8,461 bases of DNA from an uncultured Eubacteriales bacterium (GTDB taxonomy: Bacteria > Bacillota > Clostridia > Lachnospirales > CAG-274), in the NCBI GenBank assembly GCA_902497185.1, contig CABVEG010000062.1, positions 1-8,461 of the forward strand, in the 5' to 3' direction. Below are positions 1 to 7,384 of the stretch, one piece after another. Both the position numbers and the translations under genes were made by a program. The notes beneath the pieces are model-generated. The model did not search any database. It was not told the DNA's origin and saw nothing but the letters and a program-made list of their open reading frames with translations. Position 1 is the first letter of the stretch; every line of letters starts with the position of its first letter.

Positions 1-346
1 TACCTTTATTTATATTTTCATCATTATTACATATATTCTTTTCATCCAAATCTATATTTATGTTGTTTTCATCAGAGCTGTATTTAATATTGCAAATACC
101 AAAAGGAACATACACAGAATATTTTGTAACATCACCATTTATTTCATAATTTCCCTTTATAATGCCGAAAAGCCACTTAAAATATGCTTTTCCTTTTATT
201 TCTTCATTACTGCAACCCCATGCCTCATATTTACAGGAATTAAAAAGGAGAATTACTAAAATAAGCAAAGCTATACACAAAACTGATGCAATAAATATTA
301 ATATAATTTTTAATATCAGCCATAAAATACCCAGCACAGCAAACAC
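1..346 (-). CDS. DUF2953-like membrane-anchored protein, N-terminal part (cut by window end)
   Basis: About 115 codons are open from the GTG at 346-344 to the window edge, so the C-terminus is missing. The protein opens with a strongly hydrophobic segment of roughly 25 residues (WLILKIILIFIASVLC and on to LLILVILLF). A region resembling the start of DUF2953 follows, including KAYFKWLFGIIKGNYEING and then VYVPFGI. This layout, one N-terminal membrane helix followed by a 'K-x-FxWL' stretch, is what I know of DUF2953 proteins; in spore formers such genes (Bacillus ytfI) often sit beside ytfJ/gerW, which would lie outside the window. Function is unknown. There is no in-frame ATG in the visible part, so the start must be non-ATG: GTG at 346 directly abuts the previous stop codon, while GTG at 337 has AGGTG six bases upstream and is the better-placed start. 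It is the last visible gene of the operon. The family call rests on layout and memory of the family, not on a search. Confidence 0.6.
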   Translation of the reverse strand, partial: MFAVLGILWLILKIILIFIASVLCIALLILVILLFNSCKYEAWGCSNEEIKGKAYFKWLFGIIKGNYEINGDVTKYSVYVPFGICNIKYSSDENNINIDLDEKNICNNDENINKG

Positions 347-348
347 CT
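344..348 (-). promoter_or_regulatory. Ribosome binding site favouring the GTG start at 337
   Basis: AGGTG on the minus strand lies 6 nt before the GTG at 337-335. It overlaps the stop codon of the upstream small gene and the alternative GTG at 346. This favours translation of the DUF2953-like protein from 337 rather than 346, coupled to termination of the upstream gene. Confidence 0.4.
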
Positions 349-661
349 ACTTACATCTGTTGTTATAATATTCCTTAAAATTCTTTAAATCTCCGTTTTC
401 ATTAAACCACTTTTCAACAAGTTTTGCAGATAAATTTTCCGCTGATTGTTTTCCCTTTATTATGGCAATAACACCGTAGTCCTTATAAGCATTTGCGCTT
501 TTTAAGGCATTTGAAATACTTATTATTTCCATAATACCGTTACCCACACTGCTTACACACACAGCATAATAATCAATCATTGCAATTCTGCTTTTTAACA
601 AATCAGGCAAACTTTTTATATTTTCGTCTAAAATAATATTTTCGTAAAACCTCAATGACAT
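347..661 (-). CDS. Uncharacterised small protein, about 104 aa
   Basis: I do not recognise this gene with confidence. The product is soluble-looking, with no signal peptide or membrane helix. It has a charged N-terminus (RFYENIILDENIKSLPDLL), a central hydrophobic stretch that looks like alternating beta strands (YYAVCVSSVGNGIMEIISI, then YGVIAIIKGK), and a helical tail (SAENLSAKLVEKWFNENG) ending in NRCK. The layout loosely recalls small clostridial proteins of about 100 aa with a 'YxVGLAxGxxEAxxLV' middle, but that is an unverified recollection. Its start overlaps the end of the GH43 gene. ATG at 661 gives a TGATG 1-nt overlap but has GGAG only 2 nt away; TTG at 655 has GGAG at a better 8 nt; the GTG at 664 overlaps the ribosome site and is unlikely. 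Its stop directly abuts the possible GTG start of the next gene. Position in a tight operon supports it being a real gene. Confidence 0.7.
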   Translation of the reverse strand: MSLRFYENIILDENIKSLPDLLKSRIAMIDYYAVCVSSVGNGIMEIISISNALKSANAYKDYGVIAIIKGKQSAENLSAKLVEKWFNENGDLKNFKEYYNNRCK

Positions 662-2196
662 CACTCCACATTGATATACTCAAATTCACTGTAGCCTCCA
701 TTATTTACACCACTGTTGTTTACGGCAAAAATACCAATCTTGCCTCCAACCCAGCTTTTTCTGGATACTTCATAGTGGAGAGTATCCCCTATCTTTTCAA
801 AATTAATACCGTCACTGCTTATATAGCAATCTATGTTGCAAAGATAAGAAACCCTTAATCTTAGCCAAAGTGTATCAGCATCAATTTTCTTTTCCTTTAT
901 TACCTTTTCTGATGTCTTTACATCCTTTTTAAGATCAAAACTTACCTGCTTTACACTTCCATTTTCAATTCTCAGACCATAATAACTGCCGCCTGTAATA
1001 ACAATACCACAGCTGTCATTTTCTTTAAGACTTAAATTCACCTTAACAGTTGCGTCAAATTCAGGTCTTGTCATAAGCTCACACATTACATTTGGTGCGT
1101 CTGAAATATTTTCACCTTCATAAGGAAGCGCATATAGCTTAATACCCTTTTCGGTAAAGTCATAAAAGCTGTCCTTTGGATATGCCTGCCACTGCCACTG
1201 TAAGCTCAGCTTACCACCCTTAAAATCATCACTGTCAACAGGAGGTATAATTTCACTTGTACAGCCCTTTGGCTTAGTATATTCCATAACAGGCTCACCA
1301 ATATGGTCATTATTGGTGTCCACACCCATTTCAATCCAATCATCATCAGTCCACTTAGCAGGCTGTAAATGGGTAATTCTGCCATAGCCCTCTAAATCCT
1401 GAAAATGTATAAACCAACTTTCACCATTGTCCATATCTATAAGTCCACCCTGATGAGGTCCGTTTACGGGGCTGTCACCCTGCCACATAACAACCTTGTG
1501 TTCATAAGGTCCATAAATATTCTTACTTCTTGCCACCATTTGCCAGCCAGTTTGAACACCTCCGGCAGGAGCAAAAATATAATAATACCCATTTCTTTTA
1601 TACATTTTAGGTCCTTCAAGAGTAGGATGATTAATTCTTCCGTCAAACACAAGAACACCATCATCAAGAAGCTTGGTTCCATCATATGTCATTTTGTGTA
1701 GAAAAAGCTTACTTTTATAACCAATTCTGCTCTTTGCAACACCTCTAATTAAATAAGCATTGCCATCATCATCCCAAAAAGGACAGGTATCGATCCAGCC
1801 CTTTGACTTTGCTACGCATACCGTATCATTCCACTTGCCAAAAGGATTTTCAGTATTAGCCATAAATATGCCTTCATCAGGATCACCAAAATATACCCAA
1901 AATTTATTATCATGGTACCTTATACTTGGTGCCCATACACCCATACCATGCTTTGGAGTTGAATATTTATCAAGAGGCATTTTTTCAACTGCGTAGCTTA
2001 CAATTTTCCAGTTTACCAAATCTGTTGAATGTAAAACAGGAACACCGGGGAAATAAGTAAAAGAGCTTGACACCATAAAAAAGTCATTACCAACTCTTAT
2101 AACATCAGGGTCTGAATAATCTGAAAATAATATGGGATTTTTATATCTGCCATTGCCTAAATCAGCAAGCCATTGTCCCTTAACTCCTTTATACAT
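661..2196 (-). CDS. Glycoside hydrolase family 43, beta-xylosidase / alpha-L-arabinofuranosidase type
   Basis: The 511-aa protein has an N-terminal five-bladed beta-propeller (about residues 18-310) and a C-terminal beta-sandwich (about 320-511) of the kind found in GH43 xylosidases. The likely inverting triad is visible: Asp29 in YSDPDVIRVG (general base), Asp136 in WIDTCPFWDDDG (pKa modulator) and Glu194 in TLEGPKMY (general acid). His248 in GPHQGG is a further conserved site. The opening DLGNGRYKNPILFSDYSDPD and the stretch HGMGVWAPSIRYH resemble subfamily GH43_12, which removes xylose or arabinose from short plant oligosaccharides. There is no signal peptide and there are seven cysteines, so it probably acts in the cytoplasm on imported oligosaccharides. 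The ATG overlaps the gpsA stop by 1 nt (TAATG), with GAGGAG about 11 nt upstream inside gpsA. No sugar transporter or regulator is adjacent, which is odd for such an enzyme. Family is sure; substrate is inferred. Confidence 0.95.
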   Translation of the reverse strand: MYKGVKGQWLADLGNGRYKNPILFSDYSDPDVIRVGNDFFMVSSSFTYFPGVPVLHSTDLVNWKIVSYAVEKMPLDKYSTPKHGMGVWAPSIRYHDNKFWVYFGDPDEGIFMANTENPFGKWNDTVCVAKSKGWIDTCPFWDDDGNAYLIRGVAKSRIGYKSKLFLHKMTYDGTKLLDDGVLVFDGRINHPTLEGPKMYKRNGYYYIFAPAGGVQTGWQMVARSKNIYGPYEHKVVMWQGDSPVNGPHQGGLIDMDNGESWFIHFQDLEGYGRITHLQPAKWTDDDWIEMGVDTNNDHIGEPVMEYTKPKGCTSEIIPPVDSDDFKGGKLSLQWQWQAYPKDSFYDFTEKGIKLYALPYEGENISDAPNVMCELMTRPEFDATVKVNLSLKENDSCGIVITGGSYYGLRIENGSVKQVSFDLKKDVKTSEKVIKEKKIDADTLWLRLRVSYLCNIDCYISSDGINFEKIGDTLHYEVSRKSWVGGKIGIFAVNNSGVNNGGYSEFEYINVE

Positions 2197-3191
2197 TATC
2201 TTTCAATCTCCTCTACCTTATCTCTGGTCATCAAATCATATACAGCCTGCTTAACATCCTTACCCTCATATAATACACTGTTAATTTCGTGAGTAATAGG
2301 CATAGGAATATTAAGCTTTTTGGACAGCTCATACGCTGCCTTTGCATTAATTACGCCTTCAACAACCATATGCACTTCATTAAGAGTTTCCTCTAATGTT
2401 TTTCCCTGTCCCAGAAGTATACCTGCACGTCTGTTTCTTGAATGCATACTTGTACATGTAACAATTAAATCGCCAACACCTGCAAGACCTGCAAGAGTTT
2501 CTCTCTTAGCTCCCATTGCTTCGCCAAGTCTTGATATTTCGTGAAGTCCTCTTGTCATTAATGCGGCTTTTGTATTATCACCAAAGCCACAGCCATCAGA
2601 TATGCCTGCTGCAAGAGCAATTAAATTTTTTAATGCTCCGCCAAGTTCAACACCAATAATGTCAGTATTAGTATAAACTCTGAACATAGGTGACATAAAT
2701 GTGTTCTGTACCTCAGAAGCAACATCAATGTCCTCGGAAGCAGCAACAATTGTAGTAGCCATATCCTTACCTACTTCCTCTGCATGAGAAGGACCTGAAA
2801 GAACTGCAACCTTACACTGAGGTATTTCCTCCTTTATTACTTGAGAAAGTCTTAATAAAGAGCCCTCCTCAAGACCTTTAGCTACATTAACAACAATTTG
2901 GTCCTTTTTAACAAAAGGCGCAAATCTCTTTGCAATACTTCTTACAAATTTTGAAGGAGTGGAAAATACAAGCATATCTGCCCATGTAACATCTTCATCC
3001 TTACAGGTAACCACAATGTCACTATCAATTTTAATACCGGGAAGAAACTCCTTATTTTCCCTATCAGAAAGAATAGCTGCCGCCTCTTCCTCTTTAAATG
3101 ACCACAAAATTACATTATTACCTGCTCTTTTAAGCTGTACGGCAAGAGCCGTTCCCCAGCTTCCTGAACCAATTACCGCAACTGTTTTCAT
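2196..3191 (-). CDS. gpsA: Glycerol-3-phosphate dehydrogenase [NAD(P)+]
   Basis: This cytosolic enzyme reduces dihydroxyacetone phosphate to sn-glycerol-3-phosphate, the backbone for membrane phospholipids. At 331 aa it has the usual full length. The N-terminal Rossmann fold shows the dinucleotide loop GSGSWGTA (8-15). AKGLE (104-108), GPSHAEE (133-139), the catalytic Lys188 in ALKNL, the stretch SDGCGFGDNTKAALMTRGL, GVGDL with Asp241, and SRNRRAG (251-257), which binds substrate or cofactor, are all present. The ATG has AGAGGTG about 5 nt upstream. It lies 12 bp after plsY, whose product uses glycerol-3-phosphate directly, so the two form a pathway pair. Its stop is fused to the next start as TAATG, implying translational coupling to the GH43 gene. 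Confidence 0.98.
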   Translation of the reverse strand: MKTVAVIGSGSWGTALAVQLKRAGNNVILWSFKEEEAAAILSDRENKEFLPGIKIDSDIVVTCKDEDVTWADMLVFSTPSKFVRSIAKRFAPFVKKDQIVVNVAKGLEEGSLLRLSQVIKEEIPQCKVAVLSGPSHAEEVGKDMATTIVAASEDIDVASEVQNTFMSPMFRVYTNTDIIGVELGGALKNLIALAAGISDGCGFGDNTKAALMTRGLHEISRLGEAMGAKRETLAGLAGVGDLIVTCTSMHSRNRRAGILLGQGKTLEETLNEVHMVVEGVINAKAAYELSKKLNIPMPITHEINSVLYEGKDVKQAVYDLMTRDKVEEIER

Positions 3192-3203
3192 ATAAACACC
3201 TCT

Positions 3204-3836
3204 TTATTTCTTGTTACTGCCAAACTTATTCTCAGTTCCGTTAAGTAATCTTTCAATATTTGATTTGTGCTTAATATAAGCAAGCACACAAAGCACAAAC
3301 ATCAATATAATTTCCTCAATGCCAAAACCATACCTGTTATTTAAAACAATCATAAAAACAGGATAAAGCAAAGCCATGGTAAGTGAAGAAAGGGAGATAT
3401 ATTTCTTAGCAATAAAAACTAAAAAACCAATTAAGTATGTAGCAAGAGCAACCTGCCAGTTTACGCAAAGCATTAAACCAAGTGTACAGGCAATACCCTT
3501 GCCTCCTCTGAAACCAAGGTAAAAAGGAAAATTATGCCCAAGGACTGCGCCAAGCCCTGCATAAATTCCGGGTAAAAGACTTTCTCCCATTATAAAACTT
3601 CCGCCACCATTAAATATAAGTGAACACACAATATAGGCAACAATTACCTTAAAAAGGTCAAATATAAATACCATTGCACCAACTTTTTTGCCAAGTACTC
3701 TTGTAGTATTGGTAAAGCCTGCATTGCCGCTGCCATATTCTCTAATATCAATTTTACCTACAACCCTGCCTAAAAAATAGGCAGACTGTAAACAGCCAAA
3801 CAGATAACCTATAATCAGACAAATAATTCTGAACAT
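3204..3836 (-). CDS. plsY: Acyl-phosphate:glycerol-3-phosphate acyltransferase PlsY
   Basis: This integral membrane enzyme transfers an acyl chain from acyl-phosphate (made by PlsX, not in this window) to glycerol-3-phosphate, giving lysophosphatidic acid. The three family motifs are present: GSGNAGFTNTTR (35-46), GHNFPFYLGFRGGKGIA (100-116) and KHKSNIERLLNGTEN (189-203). Hydrophobic segments near residues 3-24, 53-75, 87-105, 119-143, 150-166 and 172-188 fit a multi-pass protein; the exact helix number is not certain. Length (210 aa) is normal. The ATG follows the tandem stops of der by a few bases, with AAAGGA about 10 nt upstream. Downstream gpsA supplies its acceptor substrate. Confidence 0.97.
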   Translation of the reverse strand: MFRIICLIIGYLFGCLQSAYFLGRVVGKIDIREYGSGNAGFTNTTRVLGKKVGAMVFIFDLFKVIVAYIVCSLIFNGGGSFIMGESLLPGIYAGLGAVLGHNFPFYLGFRGGKGIACTLGLMLCVNWQVALATYLIGFLVFIAKKYISLSSLTMALLYPVFMIVLNNRYGFGIEEIILMFVLCVLAYIKHKSNIERLLNGTENKFGSNKK

Positions 3837-3842
3837 AATTTA

Positions 3843-5162
3843 TTATTCCTTTCGATTTCTAGCTATGAAATGTATTGGTGTACCCTTAAAGCCAAAGGCA
3901 TCTCTAAGCTGATTTTCAATATATCTCTTATATGAGAAATGCAAAAGCTCAGTATCATTTACAAAAAGCACAAACGTAGGGGGCTTAACCGATACCTGAG
4001 TTATATAATAAATTCTAAGAGGTCTTCCCTTATCAGCAGGCGGCTGATTCATAGCCATAGCCTCAATAAGCACATCATTAAGCATACCTGTTGAAATTCT
4101 CATTGTATTATTTTCGTGCACCATATTAATGAGTTCAAAAAGTTTTGTTACTCTCTGACCTGTAGCAGCAGAAATAAATATTGTAGGGGCATAAGAAAGA
4201 TATTTAAATTCAGTTTCAATATCCTTTACAAACTTATTCATTGTCTTGTTATCTTTTTCAATCTTGTCCCATTTATTTACTGCAATAATAACAGCCTTGC
4301 CTGCCTCGTGAGCAATACCCGCAACCTTTGTGTCCTGATCCGTAATACCCTCCTCGGCATTAATCATCATTATACATACATCAGCTCTTTCAACTGCGGC
4401 AACAGCCCTAATTATAGAATACTTTTCAATATTTTCCTTAATTTTGGACTTTCTTCTCATTCCCGCCGTATCAATAAATACATACTTTTGTCCATTATAT
4501 TCATAAGGTGAGTCAATAGCATCTCTTGTTGTGCCTGCCACATCACTTACAATAACTCTTTCCTCACCTAAAATTCTGTTGATAAGAGAGGACTTACCTA
4601 CATTAGGCTTACCTATAATAGCAACCTTAATAATATCCTCATCTTCTTCACCTGTTTTATCCTCAGGAAAATGTTTAACAACCTCGTCAAGCATATCGCC
4701 TATACCAAGCATCTGACCTGCACTCACACCAAAAGGTTCACCAAGTCCAAGCTGATAAAATTCATAAATATCCATACCAAACTTAGCAAGGTCGTCCATT
4801 TTATTTACAGCAAGTACAACAGGCTTATGAGATTTTCTCAAAATATTTGCAACCTGTAAATCAGCATCAACCATACCTGTTCTGACATCTGCAACAAAAA
4901 TAATAACATCAGCAGACTCAATGGCTATTTCAGCCTGAGAATACATATTTTTAAGCATCATATCATCACTTTCAGGCTCAAGACCGCCTGTATCAATAAG
5001 TGTAAAGTTGTAGCCAAGCCATTCAGCATCAGCATAAATTCTGTCACGGGTTACACCGGGTGTATCCTCTACAATAGAAATCCTCTGACCGGCTATTCTG
5101 TTAAATAATGTAGATTTGCCTACATTAGGTCTGCCTACAATAGCAACTATAGGTTTAGCCAT
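3843..5162 (-). CDS. der: Ribosome biogenesis GTPase Der (EngA)
   Basis: Der is a tandem GTPase needed for maturation of the 50S ribosomal subunit. The first G domain shows GRPNVGKST (10-18), GVTRD (36-40), DTGG (57-60) and NKMD (120-123). The second shows GKPNVGKSS (184-192), DTAG (231-234), NKWD (296-299) and a G5-like SA at 331-332. A C-terminal KH-like domain (about 355-439) holds the usual PLRIYYITQVSVKPPTFVLF region. An acidic linker (EEDED, about 172-176) separates the two G domains. The length of 439 aa is typical. The ATG has GGAGG 9 nt upstream, inside the end of the DUF512 gene, only 1 bp separating the genes. The gene ends with two consecutive TAA codons. Confidence 0.98.
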   Translation of the reverse strand: MAKPIVAIVGRPNVGKSTLFNRIAGQRISIVEDTPGVTRDRIYADAEWLGYNFTLIDTGGLEPESDDMMLKNMYSQAEIAIESADVIIFVADVRTGMVDADLQVANILRKSHKPVVLAVNKMDDLAKFGMDIYEFYQLGLGEPFGVSAGQMLGIGDMLDEVVKHFPEDKTGEEDEDIIKVAIIGKPNVGKSSLINRILGEERVIVSDVAGTTRDAIDSPYEYNGQKYVFIDTAGMRRKSKIKENIEKYSIIRAVAAVERADVCIMMINAEEGITDQDTKVAGIAHEAGKAVIIAVNKWDKIEKDNKTMNKFVKDIETEFKYLSYAPTIFISAATGQRVTKLFELINMVHENNTMRISTGMLNDVLIEAMAMNQPPADKGRPLRIYYITQVSVKPPTFVLFVNDTELLHFSYKRYIENQLRDAFGFKGTPIHFIARNRKE

Positions 5163-5163
5163 T

Positions 5164-6477
5164 TTAAATTTCCTCCGTTTTCAAAATTTCTTTAAGAAGC
5201 TCAGCACCTTCGCACTTAGCTCCCGTTACTTTAACATTTAACTCTCTTTCAATGTCCTCAAGAGTTACATCATCAAGAAGTGCAGACTCTCCTGTTCTTA
5301 TACAGCTTTCAGGGATAAAAAGTACAGAGCCAAGCTCCCTGCCCTTTAATTGCTTAATAATGTCAGTTCCGGTAATAAGTCCACTTACTGTTATTGTTCT
5401 GCCAAAATAATCATTGTCAATGGCATATACATTAATTTTTGTATTAACATATTTTTCCATTATATCACAAGCAAGAGAATAAATAAAGTCAAAAGATATT
5501 TTTCCTGTTGCAATACTTACATTTCTTACCTTGTCATCACCCTTTAATGTGTTAAAATAATCATAAAACTCCTTTTTTGTAAGGGTAATCATACCAACAC
5601 CGTTTTCATACTGTGCATAGTCCTCATAAAAATCATTGTCTGGCAGTTCTTCTTCTGCTGTCAGATAAAATTCATCACTTAAATAGCAAAATCTTGTACC
5701 ATATTCCTCTAAAAACTTATTTTGCCAAACAGAAACCTGTTTTATTATTTTCTTACAATCCTCTTTGTTAAAAAGCTCAATATCAGCAAGTCCCTCTCTA
5801 TACTTCGACTTGCCGAAAGGAACTATTGCCATACTCCTTGCAGTAGGTAAAAACTGTGACAAATCCCTTATGCTTTTTTCAAGATAGTCACCGTCATTTA
5901 TATTTTTACACAAAACTATTTGAAAATTCATTTCTATATGATTGTCATTAAGCTGTTTTAAATAGTCCATAAGTTTTACGGAATTAGGATTTTTAATCAT
6001 AAACTTTCTAAGTTCCATATCCGTAGTATGAACAGACACGTTGATAGGCGACAAATGATAGAAAATAATTCTGTCAATGTCCTCCTGCTTCATATTTGTA
6101 AGTGTAACATAATTGCCTTGTAAAAATGAAAGTCTGGAATCATCATCCTTAAAATACAAATCCTTTCTCATACCCTTTGGCAGCTGGTCAATAAAGCAGA
6201 ATATACACTTATTTGAGCAGGATCTTGCTTTATCCATAAGACCTGACTCAAATACTATTCCTAAATCCTCATATTCTTCCTTATCTATTTCAAGAAGCCA
6301 TTCGTCACCGTCAGGCTTTCTGATACCAACCTCAATATATTCACTTTGTATCATATATCTGTAGTCAAGGACATCTTTGACAGCCTTATTATCAATATCT
6401 ACAAGAATATCACCAACTTCAATACCAAGCTCCTCGGCTATGCTGTCTTTCTCAACCTTAATTATAACATTCTGCAT
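5164..6477 (-). CDS. PDZ - radical SAM - DUF512 protein
   Basis: A 437-aa protein in three parts: an N-terminal PDZ-like domain (about 1-65, with IAEELGIEVGDILVDIDN), a radical SAM core whose 4Fe-4S cysteines are Cys87, Cys91 and Cys94 in CSNKCIFCFIDQLPKGMR, and a C-terminal DUF512 region (about 215-425, with GRTITVSGLITGTDI and LLDDVTLEDIE). This is the family once annotated TIGR03279 and common in Clostridia and cyanobacteria; its reaction and substrate are unknown. Its position directly before der, seen in many Clostridia, suggests a link to ribosome or protein maturation, but that is inference. I chose the ATG at 6477 because GGAG lies 7 nt upstream; a TTG six codons earlier overlaps the previous gene and has no good site. 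The protein ends 1 bp before der. Confidence 0.93.
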   Translation of the reverse strand: MQNVIIKVEKDSIAEELGIEVGDILVDIDNKAVKDVLDYRYMIQSEYIEVGIRKPDGDEWLLEIDKEEYEDLGIVFESGLMDKARSCSNKCIFCFIDQLPKGMRKDLYFKDDDSRLSFLQGNYVTLTNMKQEDIDRIIFYHLSPINVSVHTTDMELRKFMIKNPNSVKLMDYLKQLNDNHIEMNFQIVLCKNINDGDYLEKSIRDLSQFLPTARSMAIVPFGKSKYREGLADIELFNKEDCKKIIKQVSVWQNKFLEEYGTRFCYLSDEFYLTAEEELPDNDFYEDYAQYENGVGMITLTKKEFYDYFNTLKGDDKVRNVSIATGKISFDFIYSLACDIMEKYVNTKINVYAIDNDYFGRTITVSGLITGTDIIKQLKGRELGSVLFIPESCIRTGESALLDDVTLEDIERELNVKVTGAKCEGAELLKEILKTEEI

Positions 6478-6481
6478 TATA

Positions 6482-7381
6482 TCACTCCATATCAAAAAGT
6501 GTTAATTGTGACATTTTATATTTTTTCTTATATCCGTTTATAATAGCTTTCATATCATAAAGTATACCATATTGGTTACACTTTTGTGCAAATATATTCC
6601 ACAGCTTTTTAATGTTAGGACTTTGACAAACATAATAATTGCCAAATCTTTTTATATACTTATCACACAAATTTTCATTTGGAAACAGCTCATTCAGCTT
6701 TTTATAGTAGTGCTCCCTTTGATTTTGTCTTAATGTCATACCAAAGGCAGGATAAATAAACTTAGCTCCGACCTCATGGGCTTTATCAATTATTGAAATT
6801 ATATTTTCTTCATTATCCTCTATAAAAGGCAGAACAGGCATTAACAATATGCCTGAAAATATATCATTGCTGCTCAGTTTTCTTATAAGCTCAAATCTTT
6901 CAGAGGCTACAGCAACATTTGGTTCAATTTTACTGCAAAGATTATCATCAGATGTAGTAATTGTTATTTTACAAAGCACAGGCGCCTGCTCCTTTATTAA
7001 ATTTAATATATCAATATCTCTTTCAAGTAATGTACTTTTTGTTGCAATCGTAACTCCAAAGTCATAGGCATATATAAGCTCTAAAGCATTCCTTGTTAGC
7101 AAAAGCTCCTTTTCAAGTGGATTATAAGGGTCACTCATTGCACCCATACCTATAACACCCTTTTTCACCTTACGTCTTAAATCATTTCTTATAATTTCAA
7201 GGGCATTTTCTTTAGGCTTTACAATATCAAAATTTTCTATACCATAACAGCTTGATCTGGAATCACAATAAATACAGCCATGACTGCACCCTTTATAAAT
7301 ATTCATATTGTAATCTGTACCAAACCACTGACTACCGTCCTTCTTATTTGTTACAATAGTTTTAGCTTTAACATATTCCAT
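6482..7381 (-). CDS. SPL-family radical SAM protein (spore photolyase-like, COG1533 type)
   Basis: The 299-aa protein carries the radical SAM cluster Cys32, Cys36, Cys39 in GCSHGCIYCDSRS and the family stretches MSDPYNPLE (82-90), TIATKS (111-116) and MPVLPFIEDN (181-190). These match the broad SPL/'DNA repair photolyase' family, of which spore photolyase SplB is only one branch. The sequence lacks proof of true thymine-dimer repair activity, so the substrate is open. The C-terminus ends SQLTLFDME; QLTLF matches the bacterial sliding-clamp binding pattern QL[SD]LF apart from the third residue, which would fit a role on DNA. The gene starts 3 bp after pgeF. No good Shine-Dalgarno lies near the ATG, so translation may depend on ribosomes finishing pgeF. 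The next gene's ribosome site GGAG lies inside its last codons. Confidence 0.92.
   Translation of the reverse strand: MEYVKAKTIVTNKKDGSQWFGTDYNMNIYKGCSHGCIYCDSRSSCYGIENFDIVKPKENALEIIRNDLRRKVKKGVIGMGAMSDPYNPLEKELLLTRNALELIYAYDFGVTIATKSTLLERDIDILNLIKEQAPVLCKITITTSDDNLCSKIEPNVAVASERFELIRKLSSNDIFSGILLMPVLPFIEDNEENIISIIDKAHEVGAKFIYPAFGMTLRQNQREHYYKKLNELFPNENLCDKYIKRFGNYYVCQSPNIKKLWNIFAQKCNQYGILYDMKAIINGYKKKYKMSQLTLFDME
6485..6488 (-). promoter_or_regulatory. Ribosome binding site fixing the DUF512 gene start at 6477
   Basis: GGAG on the minus strand, in the last sense codons of the SPL-type gene, is 7 nt before ATG 6477. The alternative TTG at 6495 lies upstream of this site, so the ATG is preferred and the two genes are separated by 4 bp. 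Confidence 0.6.
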
Positions 7382-7384
7382 AAT

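Noticed and set aside
162..368. Plus-strand open frame of 68 codons
   Set aside because: It is antisense to the DUF2953-like gene, has low-complexity AT-driven composition and no family features.
661..2196. Mobile element origin for the GH43 gene
   Set aside because: No transposase, inverted repeats or target duplications were seen at either edge, and the reading frames overlap neatly with both neighbours.
4116..4511. Plus-strand open frame of 131 codons opposite der
   Set aside because: It is the longest antisense frame, but it lies wholly within the conserved Der coding region, and its translation shows no domain. It is a shadow of the AT-rich codon use.
6482..7381. Naming the SPL-type protein spore photolyase (splB)
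   Set aside because: The family is broad. The visible motifs support a radical SAM SPL-like protein, but nothing shows it is the branch that repairs spore photoproduct.
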